Positions 50,468 through 58,373 of a stretch of DNA of 64,000 bases are shown here, piece after piece. The notes under the pieces were generated by a model. That model searched no databases and had not been told where the DNA came from. It saw only the letters and a program-made list of their open reading frames with translations. Source of the stretch: Steroidobacteraceae bacterium. Its GTDB lineage: Bacteria; Pseudomonadota; Gammaproteobacteria; Steroidobacterales; Steroidobacteraceae. The translations under genes were made by a program, and so were the position numbers. The stretch lies in assembly GCA_025451845.1 (NCBI GenBank), contig JANWJS010000004.1, positions 1 through 64,000 of the forward strand, in the 5' to 3' direction. Position 1 is the stretch's first letter, and every line of letters starts with the position of its first letter.

Positions 50468-50983
50468 TCATGCCCCGCTCGGCGCGGAGACGGCCGGGCG
50501 GCGACCAGCGGCGACGAAGGCCATCACCAGGGCTGCGCACAGCACGAGCGAAAAGAGCGCCGGTACCGGGAAGATATACCTCCAGGCGATGAGGCCGCTC
50601 ATCACAGCCGCTACGGCGAATGCGGCGATCATGGGGCGGGCGATCTCTGCGTGCGTACGCGCCAGGTTGCTGAGAATCCACAGCAATACCGACTGCAGAA
50701 GCAGACTCACCGTGAGCGAGTAGCCGAATCCCAGGTAGAAGTCGAGATAGCTGCGACTCACTCCCATGACATCGAAGTGCACGGCGCGCATCGACTGCAG
50801 TACCGGGTTGTCGGCGACGGGCGACCAGTTCTGCTTGCCCCCGAGCGAATGCCCGACCGCAAAGAGCAGCGAGATGATCGCGGAAATGCGTAACCAGACC
50901 GTCGTGCGCACGAGGACCCCGTCCAATGATGCTTTCCCACCGGAGTATGCGATCCGCAAATCCGGATGTCGATTTGCAGCCAC
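50468..50983 (-). CDS. Inner-membrane protein of unknown function
   Basis: A 171-residue product from GTG at 50983, with four hydrophobic segments (about 27-45, 85-103, 118-136, 140-160). The region VGHSLGGKQNWSPVADNPVL resembles small LIC_13387-type membrane proteins. A GTG at 50911 (LVRTTVWLRISAI) with GACGGGG upstream would remove the odd first 24 residues and may be the true start. It converges on nudK with 1 bp between stops. Confidence 0.72.
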   Translation of the reverse strand: MAANRHPDLRIAYSGGKASLDGVLVRTTVWLRISAIISLLFAVGHSLGGKQNWSPVADNPVLQSMRAVHFDVMGVSRSYLDFYLGFGYSLTVSLLLQSVLLWILSNLARTHAEIARPMIAAFAVAAVMSGLIAWRYIFPVPALFSLVLCAALVMAFVAAGRRPAVSAPSGA

Positions 50984-51002
50984 CCCATTCGTCTAGGGTA
51001 AG

Positions 51003-51020
51003 GCCGAGCAACTGCTCGGC
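51003..51020. promoter_or_regulatory. Perfect 7-bp dyad upstream of the YCII gene
   Basis: GCCGAGC and GCTCGGC flank AACT, 24 bp before the start codon. Could be an operator or mRNA hairpin; no T-tract follows. Confidence 0.4.
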
Positions 51021-51043
51021 TGATACACCAGAAGGGAGATTTG

Positions 51044-51412
51044 ATGATGAGCGCTAGCAATACGTATATGGCCGTGTTCCTTGGCAGCAAAACCAGCCCC
51101 CGGCGAGCGGCGTGGGATGGCCTTTCCGAAGGCGATCGCCGCGCGAAAGAGCGTGAAGGCATGGCCGCATGGGGGGCGTGGGTCGAGAAGCATCAGGCCT
51201 CCATCGTCACCCTGGGAGGGCCATTGGGAAAGACCAAGAAGATCACGCAGCAGGGCATCGAGGATAGCGCGAACGAAATGGGCGCCTTTACAATCGTGCG
51301 CGCGGATTCGCACGAGGCGGCTGCCAGGCTGTTCGACAAGCATCCCCACTTCACGATCTTCCCAGGCGATGCCGTCGAGATCATGCCAGTATTGCCCATA
51401 CCGGGACGCTAG
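51044..51412 (+). CDS. YCII-related domain protein
   Basis: A 122-residue ferredoxin-like-fold protein: SNTYMAVFLGSKTSPRRAAW, GMAAWGAWVEKHQASIVTLG and SHEAAARLFDKHPHFTIFPG with EIMPVLPIPGR, features of YCII (YciI-like) proteins, a family with possible enzyme role. GAAGGGAG precedes the ATG at 51044. Confidence 0.82.
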   Translation: MMSASNTYMAVFLGSKTSPRRAAWDGLSEGDRRAKEREGMAAWGAWVEKHQASIVTLGGPLGKTKKITQQGIEDSANEMGAFTIVRADSHEAAARLFDKHPHFTIFPGDAVEIMPVLPIPGR

Positions 51413-51513
51413 CGCGGCACCAGCCCGCTGCGGGCCTCCTCCGCTGACCGCCTCCTGCCGCGCTTCGTCCGTGAATCTCCGGACCTAAGCATCAACGCAC
51501 GTTGACCAGGCGT

Positions 51514-51551
51514 GCAGTCCGCCAGCCGGGGCCCTCGGCTGGGCGGACTGC
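51514..51551. terminator. Strong hairpin between convergent genes
   Basis: GCAGTCCGCC (51514-51523) pairs perfectly with GGCGGACTGC (51542-51551), and AGCCG pairs with CGGCT inside, giving a 15-bp stem with one bulge. It lies between the YCII and SRPBCC genes that face each other. No T-run on either strand, so termination may be partial or Rho-assisted. Confidence 0.55.
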
Positions 51552-51559
51552 GATGGGTG

Positions 51560-52003
51560 CTATTGATTGATCTCAGGCTCGACGAGCCGCGCCAGGTTGC
51601 GCAGCGACTCCTGCCAGCCGAGGTAGCAGCCTTCGACCGGGATGAGGTCCGGCAGGCCTTCTTGCTCGATGCTGACCTCCGTGCCGACGGAAACCTTCTT
51701 CAGCGTCACGGTTACCCGCATTTCGCCGGGCAGGTTCGCATCATCGAACCGGTCGCTGTAGCGCAGGCGCTCATTGGGGACCAGCTCGAGGTATTGGCCG
51801 CCGAACGAGTGACCCTGGCCGGTGGTGAAATTCCGAAAGGACATGCGGTGGGAACCGCCCACTTTGGGCTCCAGTTGGTGCACGGTACAGGTAAAACCGT
51901 TGGGCGGCAGCCACTTGGCCACCGCATCCGGCTCGATGAATGCGCGGTAGACCTTCTCGGGTCTGGTGGCCAGGACTCTGTGCAGTCGCACGGTATTCGG
52001 CAT
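51560..52003 (-). CDS. SRPBCC (AHSA1-like) protein
   Basis: A 147-residue START/Bet v1-like protein: TVRLHRVLATRPEKVYRAFI, AVAKWLPPNGFTCTVHQLEP, PNERLRYSDRFDD and GCYLGWQESLRNLARLVEPE. Typical of Activator of Hsp90 ATPase homologue 1-like proteins that bind hydrophobic ligands; biological role unknown. GAGGAGA lies before the ATG. Confidence 0.85.
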   Translation of the reverse strand: MPNTVRLHRVLATRPEKVYRAFIEPDAVAKWLPPNGFTCTVHQLEPKVGGSHRMSFRNFTTGQGHSFGGQYLELVPNERLRYSDRFDDANLPGEMRVTVTLKKVSVGTEVSIEQEGLPDLIPVEGCYLGWQESLRNLARLVEPEINQ

Positions 52004-52227
52004 GGACGGATCTCCTCGTTTACTGACGTTCGCGGAACAGGATGCGTTCTGAGCATTAGCCGAGCGGCCGTCGGCCGTTTCGACAACAGTGCTGACGCAC
52101 TTGCACGAGCGCGAGCTTCCGGGGGCTCTTAACGAGGATCAGCGCTCGTGCATTCCTGCTCGAGCGCCGAGCTCTCCGTCAGGGGAACTGTTGGACGATC
52201 TCCGGGATCCGTGGATCAGATCCCGCT

Positions 52228-53340
52228 TCACCTCTCGTCTGGCTTACGCAGCCGGTAGATCGACAGGCTGTTGGTGACATCATCCACGGCGGCGTAGTTG
52301 AATCGCCCATCGCTGTCGAGTACTGCGTCGAGGCCGAAGGCGCCACCCTGGCTGGCATCGACGTTGTACTCACGCACGAAGCGTCCATACGGCGTGAATT
52401 CCACTATCTCGCTCGGATGCGCGGTGTCGCCGTTCACTGCGTCCCCGTTGGCGGTCAAAAGGTCACCGTTCGGGGCGAACTTGAGGGCCAGGGGTCCGCG
52501 CAGGTGTGAGCTCGCGAAGACGAGCTTTCCCCGGTGTACGGCGGTTGTGGCGCGACCGGCGTTGGAGATCGCATAGATGGAATTGTCCCCGGTCGATGCG
52601 ACGTAGAGCGTGCCGCTGCGGCCGTCGAACGCGAGGCCGGTCGGCCCCACGATCACCGCCGCAACGTTGGGTTGTACCGTGTATCCCCAGGCGATGGTGG
52701 TCTTCTTGGTGACCGTGAGCCCTTTGGGGCTGACCGTTACGTCCAGCCGGGATACCGTGCCGTTCGCGACGTTGGAAACGAAGATGCGGGCCCATGCAGC
52801 ATGATCATCCACGGCGAGATCCCACGGTCCATCCAAAAACGTGGCATCGGTCAGCGTCTGAACCCATTTGCCGTTGCGGTCGATGACTTGCAAGGCGCCC
52901 TGGAGGACGGGGAACGCCCCGCCGGTCGTCGGCACGTTCCCCACCACCACGAAGCCGCCCCGCAGGACGCCGAGCGCGGTGCTGAGCCCCGGCACCGGGC
53001 TGCTGTAGAAGGTATTTGCCGTACCGGGAGCGGCCACGGCCCCGCTTCCCGGAGAGAAGGAGACGATCGTCGTTCCGTTTCCCTGGATATTGGCGTTGTC
53101 GTTGAAGTTGCTGACAAGCACGTCGCCTGTCTTGATCATTCCGCCCCCCGGAAAGCCCTCGGGCACGAACGCCACGCCGTACGGATTCTCATCACCGTTC
53201 GCCGGAACGGTCGACGTGTTGAGCAGCTGTGGGATGAAGGCGTCAGCTGCGAATGCGGGTGTGATCGTCCCGGCGATGCCAAGGATCGAGGCGATGACAG
53301 CGTACGCCGGCCGCGACCGGCGATTGCTCTTCGTCTTCAT
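52228..53340 (-). CDS. Secreted beta-propeller protein (NHL/SMP-30-like)
   Basis: A 370-residue protein with a signal peptide (PAYAVIASILGIAGTITPAF AAD) and repeated blade motifs such as NPYGVAFVPEGFPGG, GDVLVSNFNDNANIQG, GPWDLAVDDHAAWARIFVSN, GPTGLAFDGRSGTLYVASTG, GPLALKFAPNGDLLTANGD. A six-bladed propeller of unknown ligand or activity, probably periplasmic or secreted. Confidence 0.83.
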   Translation of the reverse strand: MKTKSNRRSRPAYAVIASILGIAGTITPAFAADAFIPQLLNTSTVPANGDENPYGVAFVPEGFPGGGMIKTGDVLVSNFNDNANIQGNGTTIVSFSPGSGAVAAPGTANTFYSSPVPGLSTALGVLRGGFVVVGNVPTTGGAFPVLQGALQVIDRNGKWVQTLTDATFLDGPWDLAVDDHAAWARIFVSNVANGTVSRLDVTVSPKGLTVTKKTTIAWGYTVQPNVAAVIVGPTGLAFDGRSGTLYVASTGDNSIYAISNAGRATTAVHRGKLVFASSHLRGPLALKFAPNGDLLTANGDAVNGDTAHPSEIVEFTPYGRFVREYNVDASQGGAFGLDAVLDSDGRFNYAAVDDVTNSLSIYRLRKPDER

Positions 53341-53487
53341 GGGGGCTCCCCTAAGGCCGCGTATTGGGCGGCGTATGTGGCCGTAAGTACCGCCGCCAGG
53401 GAGGAAGGTTTCGCGGACAGAGCTCCCCCGAATTCCGCAGCGCTAGCGTCTCCTCGGCAATTCCCAGGGCCCCGGCCATTCGCCTCG

Positions 53488-53868
53488 CTAGCGCACGACG
53501 ATCATCTTGCCGTAGGGGGTGAGAGAGAGGTGCGCGAGCTTCAGGTGCTGCACGGCGAACGGTATGCCGATGATGGTGATGGCGAGCAGCAGAGCGAAGA
53601 ACAAGTGGGCCAATGCGAGCCAGATGCCGCCCAGGAGGATCCAGATGATGTTGCCGAGCAGGATGAGAATCTTGCCGGCCTCGCCTTCGGGGCGGTCGAC
53701 GATCTCCCGGCCGAACGGCCAGAAAGAAAAGGTGCCGATGCGAAAGGCCGCTATGGCGAAGGGAATACCGATAATTGTGATCGCGGCCAACAGGCCCGCC
53801 ACCCACCAGCCTATCCCGGTCGCGAGTCCCCCAAAGAGCAACCAGATGATGTTTCCCAACAGCCGCAT
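53488..53868 (-). CDS. yccF: YccF inner-membrane protein
   Basis: A 126-residue protein with two YccF repeats: MRLLGNIIWLLFGGLATGIG, TIIGIPFAIAAFRIGTFSFW PFGREI and again LLGNIIWILLGGIWLALAH, TIIGIPFAVQHLKLAHLSLT. Four membrane segments. Function unknown; widespread and conserved in proteobacteria. Confidence 0.9.
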   Translation of the reverse strand: MRLLGNIIWLLFGGLATGIGWWVAGLLAAITIIGIPFAIAAFRIGTFSFWPFGREIVDRPEGEAGKILILLGNIIWILLGGIWLALAHLFFALLLAITIIGIPFAVQHLKLAHLSLTPYGKMIVVR

Positions 53869-53982
53869 GACATTTCCCCACGATATCGTCCGCGCCGGAC
53901 CGCGGCGAGCATGAACTATACCTGTCCGTGGAGCGTCCGGCAGCCCGCCGCGGGTTTCGGCGGCGCGGATGGGGCCTACGCT

Positions 53983-54531
53983 TCAGCCTATCGGCAGCAC
54001 CGTCCGGCCGTAGTCCGCATTGATCACCTCGGCGGCGGAGAGGTACGCCGCAAGAGCGGCACAGACGAGGCCGAGATAACCGCCGGCCATGTGCAGAGTG
54101 GTTGAGCCGCGCAGCTCGCCGGCCGCAAGCAGGAAGAACGTGATCCACAGTGTCAGGAACACGAGCTGCAGCACGGTGGTGTGGCGGAAGGAGGCGATCC
54201 ACATGTAGAACGTGAATACGCCCCACACGAGGAGATACCAGCCTACGAAGGCCGGCGGGGCACCGCCGCCGAACTCGTGCGCATAGGCCACGAACGAGAG
54301 CCAGAACGAGCCGTAGCCGACGAATGCCACCGTGGCAAAAGTATTGCCGCGAATGAAGGAGAGGATGCCCGCGAGCACCTGTGCGCCGCCGCCAAAGGCG
54401 AGGGCCATCGACAGGACGAGCGGCAGGCTGTTGTCCCCGAAGAGCCCCGCATTCACCATGCTGAGGAGCCAAGTCGTGCTGGCGAAGCCGATCAAGCCGA
54501 GAGGAGCGGGATTGGCGAGTTTGTTTTCCAC
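53983..54531 (-). CDS. satP: Acetate/succinate transporter of the GPR1/FUN34/YaaH (SatP) family
   Basis: A 182-residue protein with the signature NPAPLGLIGFASTTWLLSMV at 7-26, about six membrane segments and HEFGGGAPPAFVGWYLLVWG. Homologues carry acetate or succinate by proton symport. A perfect 16-bp palindrome lies 28 bp upstream of the start, so regulation by an unknown dimeric regulator is likely. Confidence 0.9.
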   Translation of the reverse strand: MENKLANPAPLGLIGFASTTWLLSMVNAGLFGDNSLPLVLSMALAFGGGAQVLAGILSFIRGNTFATVAFVGYGSFWLSFVAYAHEFGGGAPPAFVGWYLLVWGVFTFYMWIASFRHTTVLQLVFLTLWITFFLLAAGELRGSTTLHMAGGYLGLVCAALAAYLSAAEVINADYGRTVLPIG

Positions 54532-54558
54532 GATGTCCCCCGTCGAGCTGCGGATGTT

Positions 54559-54574
54559 ATGGTACCGGTACCAT
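54559..54574. promoter_or_regulatory. Perfect 16-bp palindrome ATGGTACCGGTACCAT
   Basis: Exact dyad with no central gap, upstream of satP (minus strand) and 175 bp upstream of the GST gene on the other strand. GGTACCGGTACC also contains tandem KpnI-type hexamers. Its length and symmetry suggest an operator. Confidence 0.6.
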
Positions 54575-54749
54575 CGTAGTCTCCTGCCCAGCCTGCGTCA
54601 ACGTCCGGCGCTGCGGTTCGGAGCCTTCCGGCCACGATCCCGGTGACCGGATTGACAGCCTCCCTCGAAAGATTGATTCCGGTCCGCACGGCCGCCGCGG
54701 TAGGCTGCCGTGCAACGGTGTTTCGCACGAAGCGGGATGGAGGTGTCGA

Positions 54750-55463
54750 ATGATCGACCTGCATTACTGGACGACCCCGAACGGACACAAGATCACGATG
54801 TTCCTGGAGGAGACCGGGCTGCCTTACCGCATCTTTCCGGTGAACATCGGCAAGGGCGAGCAGTTCCGGCCGCAGTTCCTGCGCATCTCGCCCAACAACC
54901 GCATCCCCGGTATCGTGGATCACGAGCCGCATGGCGGCGGTCAGGCAGTGACCGTGTTCGAGTCTGGCGCCATTCTGTTGTATCTGGCGAGGAAGACGGG
55001 GAAGCTGATTCCGCCGGACCTGCGCGCAGAGGTGGAAACCCTGCAGTGGCTCTTCTGGCAGGTCGCGGGGCTCGGACCCATGGCCGGTCAGAATCACCAC
55101 TTCACTCAGTACGCGCCGGAGAAGATCCCCTATGCCATCGAGCGCTACGTCAAGGAGACGAATCGCCTCTATGGCGTGCTGAACCATCGTCTGGCCGATC
55201 GTCCATACGTTGCCGGCCCAGCCTACACGATCGCCGACATCGCCTGCTATCCCTGGATCGTGCCCTACGAGAAGCAACAGCAGAACCTGGACGACTTCCC
55301 GCACCTGAAACGCTGGTTCAATGAGATCCAGGCGCGGGCAGCGACCGTGCGGGCCTACGCGCGGGCGGCAGAGATCAACACCCAACCATCCGTCAGCGAA
55401 GAGTCGCGAGCGATCCTTTTCGGGCAGACGGCGGCGCATATCGGGCTGGAAACTGCGAAGTAG
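54750..55463 (+). CDS. Glutathione S-transferase, YfcG/disulfide-bond oxidoreductase type
   Basis: A 237-residue GST: IDLHYWTTPNGHKITMFLEE (nu-class TPNGxK catalytic motif), VNIGKGEQFRPQFLRISPNN, RIPGIVDHEP and VFESGAILLYLARKTGKLIP, with a C-terminal helical domain (YTIADIACYPWIVPYEKQQQ). YfcG acts as a glutathione-dependent disulfide reductase. GAGGTG precedes the ATG. Confidence 0.92.
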   Translation: MIDLHYWTTPNGHKITMFLEETGLPYRIFPVNIGKGEQFRPQFLRISPNNRIPGIVDHEPHGGGQAVTVFESGAILLYLARKTGKLIPPDLRAEVETLQWLFWQVAGLGPMAGQNHHFTQYAPEKIPYAIERYVKETNRLYGVLNHRLADRPYVAGPAYTIADIACYPWIVPYEKQQQNLDDFPHLKRWFNEIQARAATVRAYARAAEINTQPSVSEESRAILFGQTAAHIGLETAK

Positions 55464-55495
55464 AGGCGCGGCCTGATCTGCCGATCGGTGTGCCG

Positions 55496-56089
55496 TTACG
55501 CGGCGATGCGCCGCCAGACGAGTGTGCGATTGTTTGCCGGCATGGCCCGATCCTCCGCGAGAGCGAATCCGATCGAGCGCGCGAGCTCGTCGACCGCGGC
55601 AAAGTCGCGGATGCCGCTGTGCGGCGAGCGCTGCTTCAGCCACTCATCGAACGAGGCGTTGCTCGGACTGGTGAAGCGGCCCTCATAGTTGAAGGGCCCA
55701 TACACCGCAAGCGTGGCATTGGTGGCGAGGACCCTGGGAAGTGCAGCGAACAGGGTTTGCACCTCGGGCCAGCCCATGATGTGCAGGGTGTTGGCGGTGA
55801 AGACGCCGTCAAACCGTTTGTCCGGCCACGCGCCTGATACATCGAGCGCCAGCGGCGCCGGCAGATTGCGCAGTCCCGACTCCTCGAGCCACAGCCGAAT
55901 CCCGGGAAGATTCGCTTCGACATCGGACGTTTGCCAGGTGAGCTGCGGCAGCGCGGCGGCGAAATGCACGGCGTGTTGGCCGGTACCGCTGCCGATCTCG
56001 AGGACATGACGGCGGTGGGCGAAGTGCTCGCGCAGCACCTCGAGTATGGGGCCGCCATTTCGCTCGCAAGCTTCGGAGTAGGGCTTCAT
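55496..56089 (-). CDS. DUF938 methyltransferase-like protein
   Basis: A 197-residue SAM-dependent methyltransferase-like protein: MKPYSEACERNGGPILEVLR, HVLEIGSGTGQHAVHFAAAL (motif I GSGTGQHA), FDGVFTANTLHIMGWPEVQT and VYGPFNYEGRFTSPSNASFD. Substrate unknown. The ATG at 56089 matches family starts; a GTG at 56113 adds eight residues. Confidence 0.87.
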   Translation of the reverse strand: MKPYSEACERNGGPILEVLREHFAHRRHVLEIGSGTGQHAVHFAAALPQLTWQTSDVEANLPGIRLWLEESGLRNLPAPLALDVSGAWPDKRFDGVFTANTLHIMGWPEVQTLFAALPRVLATNATLAVYGPFNYEGRFTSPSNASFDEWLKQRSPHSGIRDFAAVDELARSIGFALAEDRAMPANNRTLVWRRIAA

Positions 56090-56201
56090 CCGGGCAGTGA
56101 CTCGCGGGGCCACGGGCGGCGGCCGGCGCTCGCGACAGTGTAGAGCAGATCGCTGCCGGATCGATATTCGGCGGGCCTGCGCAGTAGGGCTGTGGCCACA
56201 C

Positions 56202-58043
56202 TCATCGAGCCAGGCGGCCGCGCACGGCCTCCAGCGCCTCCCAGCGCTCGAACTTGGCGAGGAGTAATGCCTCGAGCTCCTCGAGCCGCTTGCGATCGGC
56301 GCGGATCAGCGGCCCGCCCTGCATGTGATACTCCGGTGCGCTCATGCGTCCGACGAGGGCAGCCTGCTCCTGCTCCAGCGCTTCGATCTCGCCGGGAATC
56401 GAGGTCAGCTCCCGTTGCTCCTTGTGGCCGAGCCGCGTGCGCGGTTTGGGTGGCGCCGTGCTGATCGGGCTTGCCGCTTCGCGGGGGGCTTTGCCCGGGC
56501 TGTCGGCTGGCGGCGCGGCGCTTCGCTGTTGCAGCCAATCGCTGTAGCCGCCCACGTATTCGCGCCACAACCCGCCGCCTTCGGCGGCAAGAGTCTGGGT
56601 CACCACATTGTCGAGAAAACGGCGGTCGTGGCTCACGAGCAGCAGCGTGCCGGCGTAATCCTGCAGCCTCTGCTCGAGCAGTTCGAGGGACTCGATGTCG
56701 AGATCGTTGGTCGGCTCATCCAGCACCAGCAGGTTGGCCGGTTGGGCGAAGAGCCGCGCGAGCAGCAGACGGTTGCGCTCGCCGCCGGATAGCATCCTGA
56801 CAGGGGACCGCGCCCGCTGCGCCGGAAAGAGGAAGTCGCCCAGATAGCTGAGGATGTGCTTGCGCTCGCCGCCGATCTCCACCCATTCGGATCCCGGGCT
56901 GATCATGTCGGCGAGGGTCGCTTCGGGGTCCAGTTGCTCGCGCAGCTGGTCGAAATACGCGATCCTGAGATTCGTGCCGAGCCGCACGCTGCCCTCATCG
57001 GGCGGCAGCTCACCGAGGATCAGGCGAATGAGCGTCGTCTTGCCGGCGCCATTCGGGCCGATCAGCCCGATGCGATCGCCGCGTAGGATGCGCATGGAGA
57101 GCGGCGCGATGAGCGTGCGCCCAGCAACACCTTTACCCAAGTCAGTCAGCTCCGCAACGAGTTGACCGGAGCGAGGGCCGGCGTCCAGACTCATCTTCAC
57201 GCCGCCGAGACGCTCGCGCCTGGCGGCCCGCTCCACGCGCAGCCGCTCCAGGCGGCGCACCCGTCCTTCGTTGCGGGTGCGACGGGCCTCGACCCCTTTT
57301 CGGATCCAGACTTCCTCCTGCGCCCAGAACTTGTCGAATCTGCGACTCGCGATGTCCTCGGCGGCCAGCTCCTGCTCCCGTCGTGTCTCGTAGGCCGCGA
57401 AATTCCCGGGATAGGAGCGCAGTACGCCCCGGTCGAGCTCCACGATTCGGGTGGTGACGCGATCGAGAAAGGCGCGATCGTGAGTGACCACGACGGCGCC
57501 CGGCGTCTTGAGCAGCAGTTCCTCCAGCCGCTCTATGGCGCTGATGTCGAGGTGATTCGTCGGCTCATCGAGCAGCAGCAGGTCCGGTTGGCTCGCGAGG
57601 GCGAGCGCCAGTGCGGCGCGCTTGCGCTCACCGCCGGAGCCTGTCTCCGGAGTCATTTCAGGGTCGAGCTGGAAGCGATGCAGGAACTCCGTCAGGCGTG
57701 TCTCGAAGGTCCAGCGCTCGCGCTCGTCGCCAAGCAGGGTGGCGCGTGCGGAGCCGCCCCCGCTGGCTTGCGCCCGCTCGAGCAGGCTTGCGCGCAGCGT
57801 ACGCGCCGCTGGAAGCTCGGGCTCCTGCTCCACCAACACGATACGGAGCCCGTCGCGAACCTGCCGCTCGCCTTCGTCCAAAGCGCTTGTGCCGGCGATG
57901 ATGCGCAGCAGCGTCGATTTGCCCGTGCCATTGCGGCCGATGAGTCCGAGGCGCTCGCCTGGCTGCAGAGCGAGGCGGGCGCCGTCGAGCAAGGGCCGAT
58001 CGCCGAGCGCAAGATGAGCGTCGAGCAGCGCGAGCAGGGACAC
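56202..58043 (-). CDS. uup: Uup-type ABC-F ATPase
   Basis: A 613-residue soluble ABC-F protein with two nucleotide-binding domains: Walker A GRNGTGKST (about 36) and GPNGAGKTT (about 327), signatures SGGERK and LSGGERN, Walker B LLLDEPTNHLD and LVLDEPTNDLD, and the C-terminal coiled coil region ELTSIPGEIEALEQEQAALV. Uup-family ATPases act on ribosomes or DNA structures; in E. coli uup affects transposon excision. No membrane domain. The gene after it, for a zinc-finger protein, is 30 bp away. Confidence 0.92.
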   Translation of the reverse strand: MSLLALLDAHLALGDRPLLDGARLALQPGERLGLIGRNGTGKSTLLRIIAGTSALDEGERQVRDGLRIVLVEQEPELPAARTLRASLLERAQASGGGSARATLLGDERERWTFETRLTEFLHRFQLDPEMTPETGSGGERKRAALALALASQPDLLLLDEPTNHLDISAIERLEELLLKTPGAVVVTHDRAFLDRVTTRIVELDRGVLRSYPGNFAAYETRREQELAAEDIASRRFDKFWAQEEVWIRKGVEARRTRNEGRVRRLERLRVERAARRERLGGVKMSLDAGPRSGQLVAELTDLGKGVAGRTLIAPLSMRILRGDRIGLIGPNGAGKTTLIRLILGELPPDEGSVRLGTNLRIAYFDQLREQLDPEATLADMISPGSEWVEIGGERKHILSYLGDFLFPAQRARSPVRMLSGGERNRLLLARLFAQPANLLVLDEPTNDLDIESLELLEQRLQDYAGTLLLVSHDRRFLDNVVTQTLAAEGGGLWREYVGGYSDWLQQRSAAPPADSPGKAPREAASPISTAPPKPRTRLGHKEQRELTSIPGEIEALEQEQAALVGRMSAPEYHMQGGPLIRADRKRLEELEALLLAKFERWEALEAVRGRLAR

Positions 58044-58073
58044 GGGAGCGGATATTCGACAGCGCCGCCGTGG

Positions 58074-58340
58074 TCAGCGGAGCTGGCTGTCCTTGCTGCC
58101 GCGGCGGTTGTAGCCGCTGAACTGGAGCGCGTCGCGGTCGGCGGCATCCTGACAGGCTATGCAGAGGCGCACGCCGGGGATCGCCTTGCGCCGCGCCTCG
58201 GGGATCTGTGCGCCGCAGTCAGCGCAATGGGCGAGACCAGGACCCTGCGGCAGCCGGCTCTTGGCGCGCAGAACCCCGTCCGTCACCGTCGCATCGATCT
58301 GATCTTGTACTGCGCCGTCGCCGGCCCAACCCGTTGCCAT
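58074..58340 (-). CDS. DksA/TraR-type C4 zinc-finger protein
   Basis: An 88-residue protein with HCADCGAQIPEARRKAIPGV RLCIAC, the C-x2-C-x17-C-x2-C finger of DksA/TraR proteins (like YbiI). It lacks the long coiled coil of DksA, so it is a small TraR-like member that may bind the RNA polymerase secondary channel. Same direction as uup. Confidence 0.85.
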   Translation of the reverse strand: MATGWAGDGAVQDQIDATVTDGVLRAKSRLPQGPGLAHCADCGAQIPEARRKAIPGVRLCIACQDAADRDALQFSGYNRRGSKDSQLR

Positions 58341-58373
58341 GACCGTTATTTTACCCCTCGAAGCCTCGTCCGC

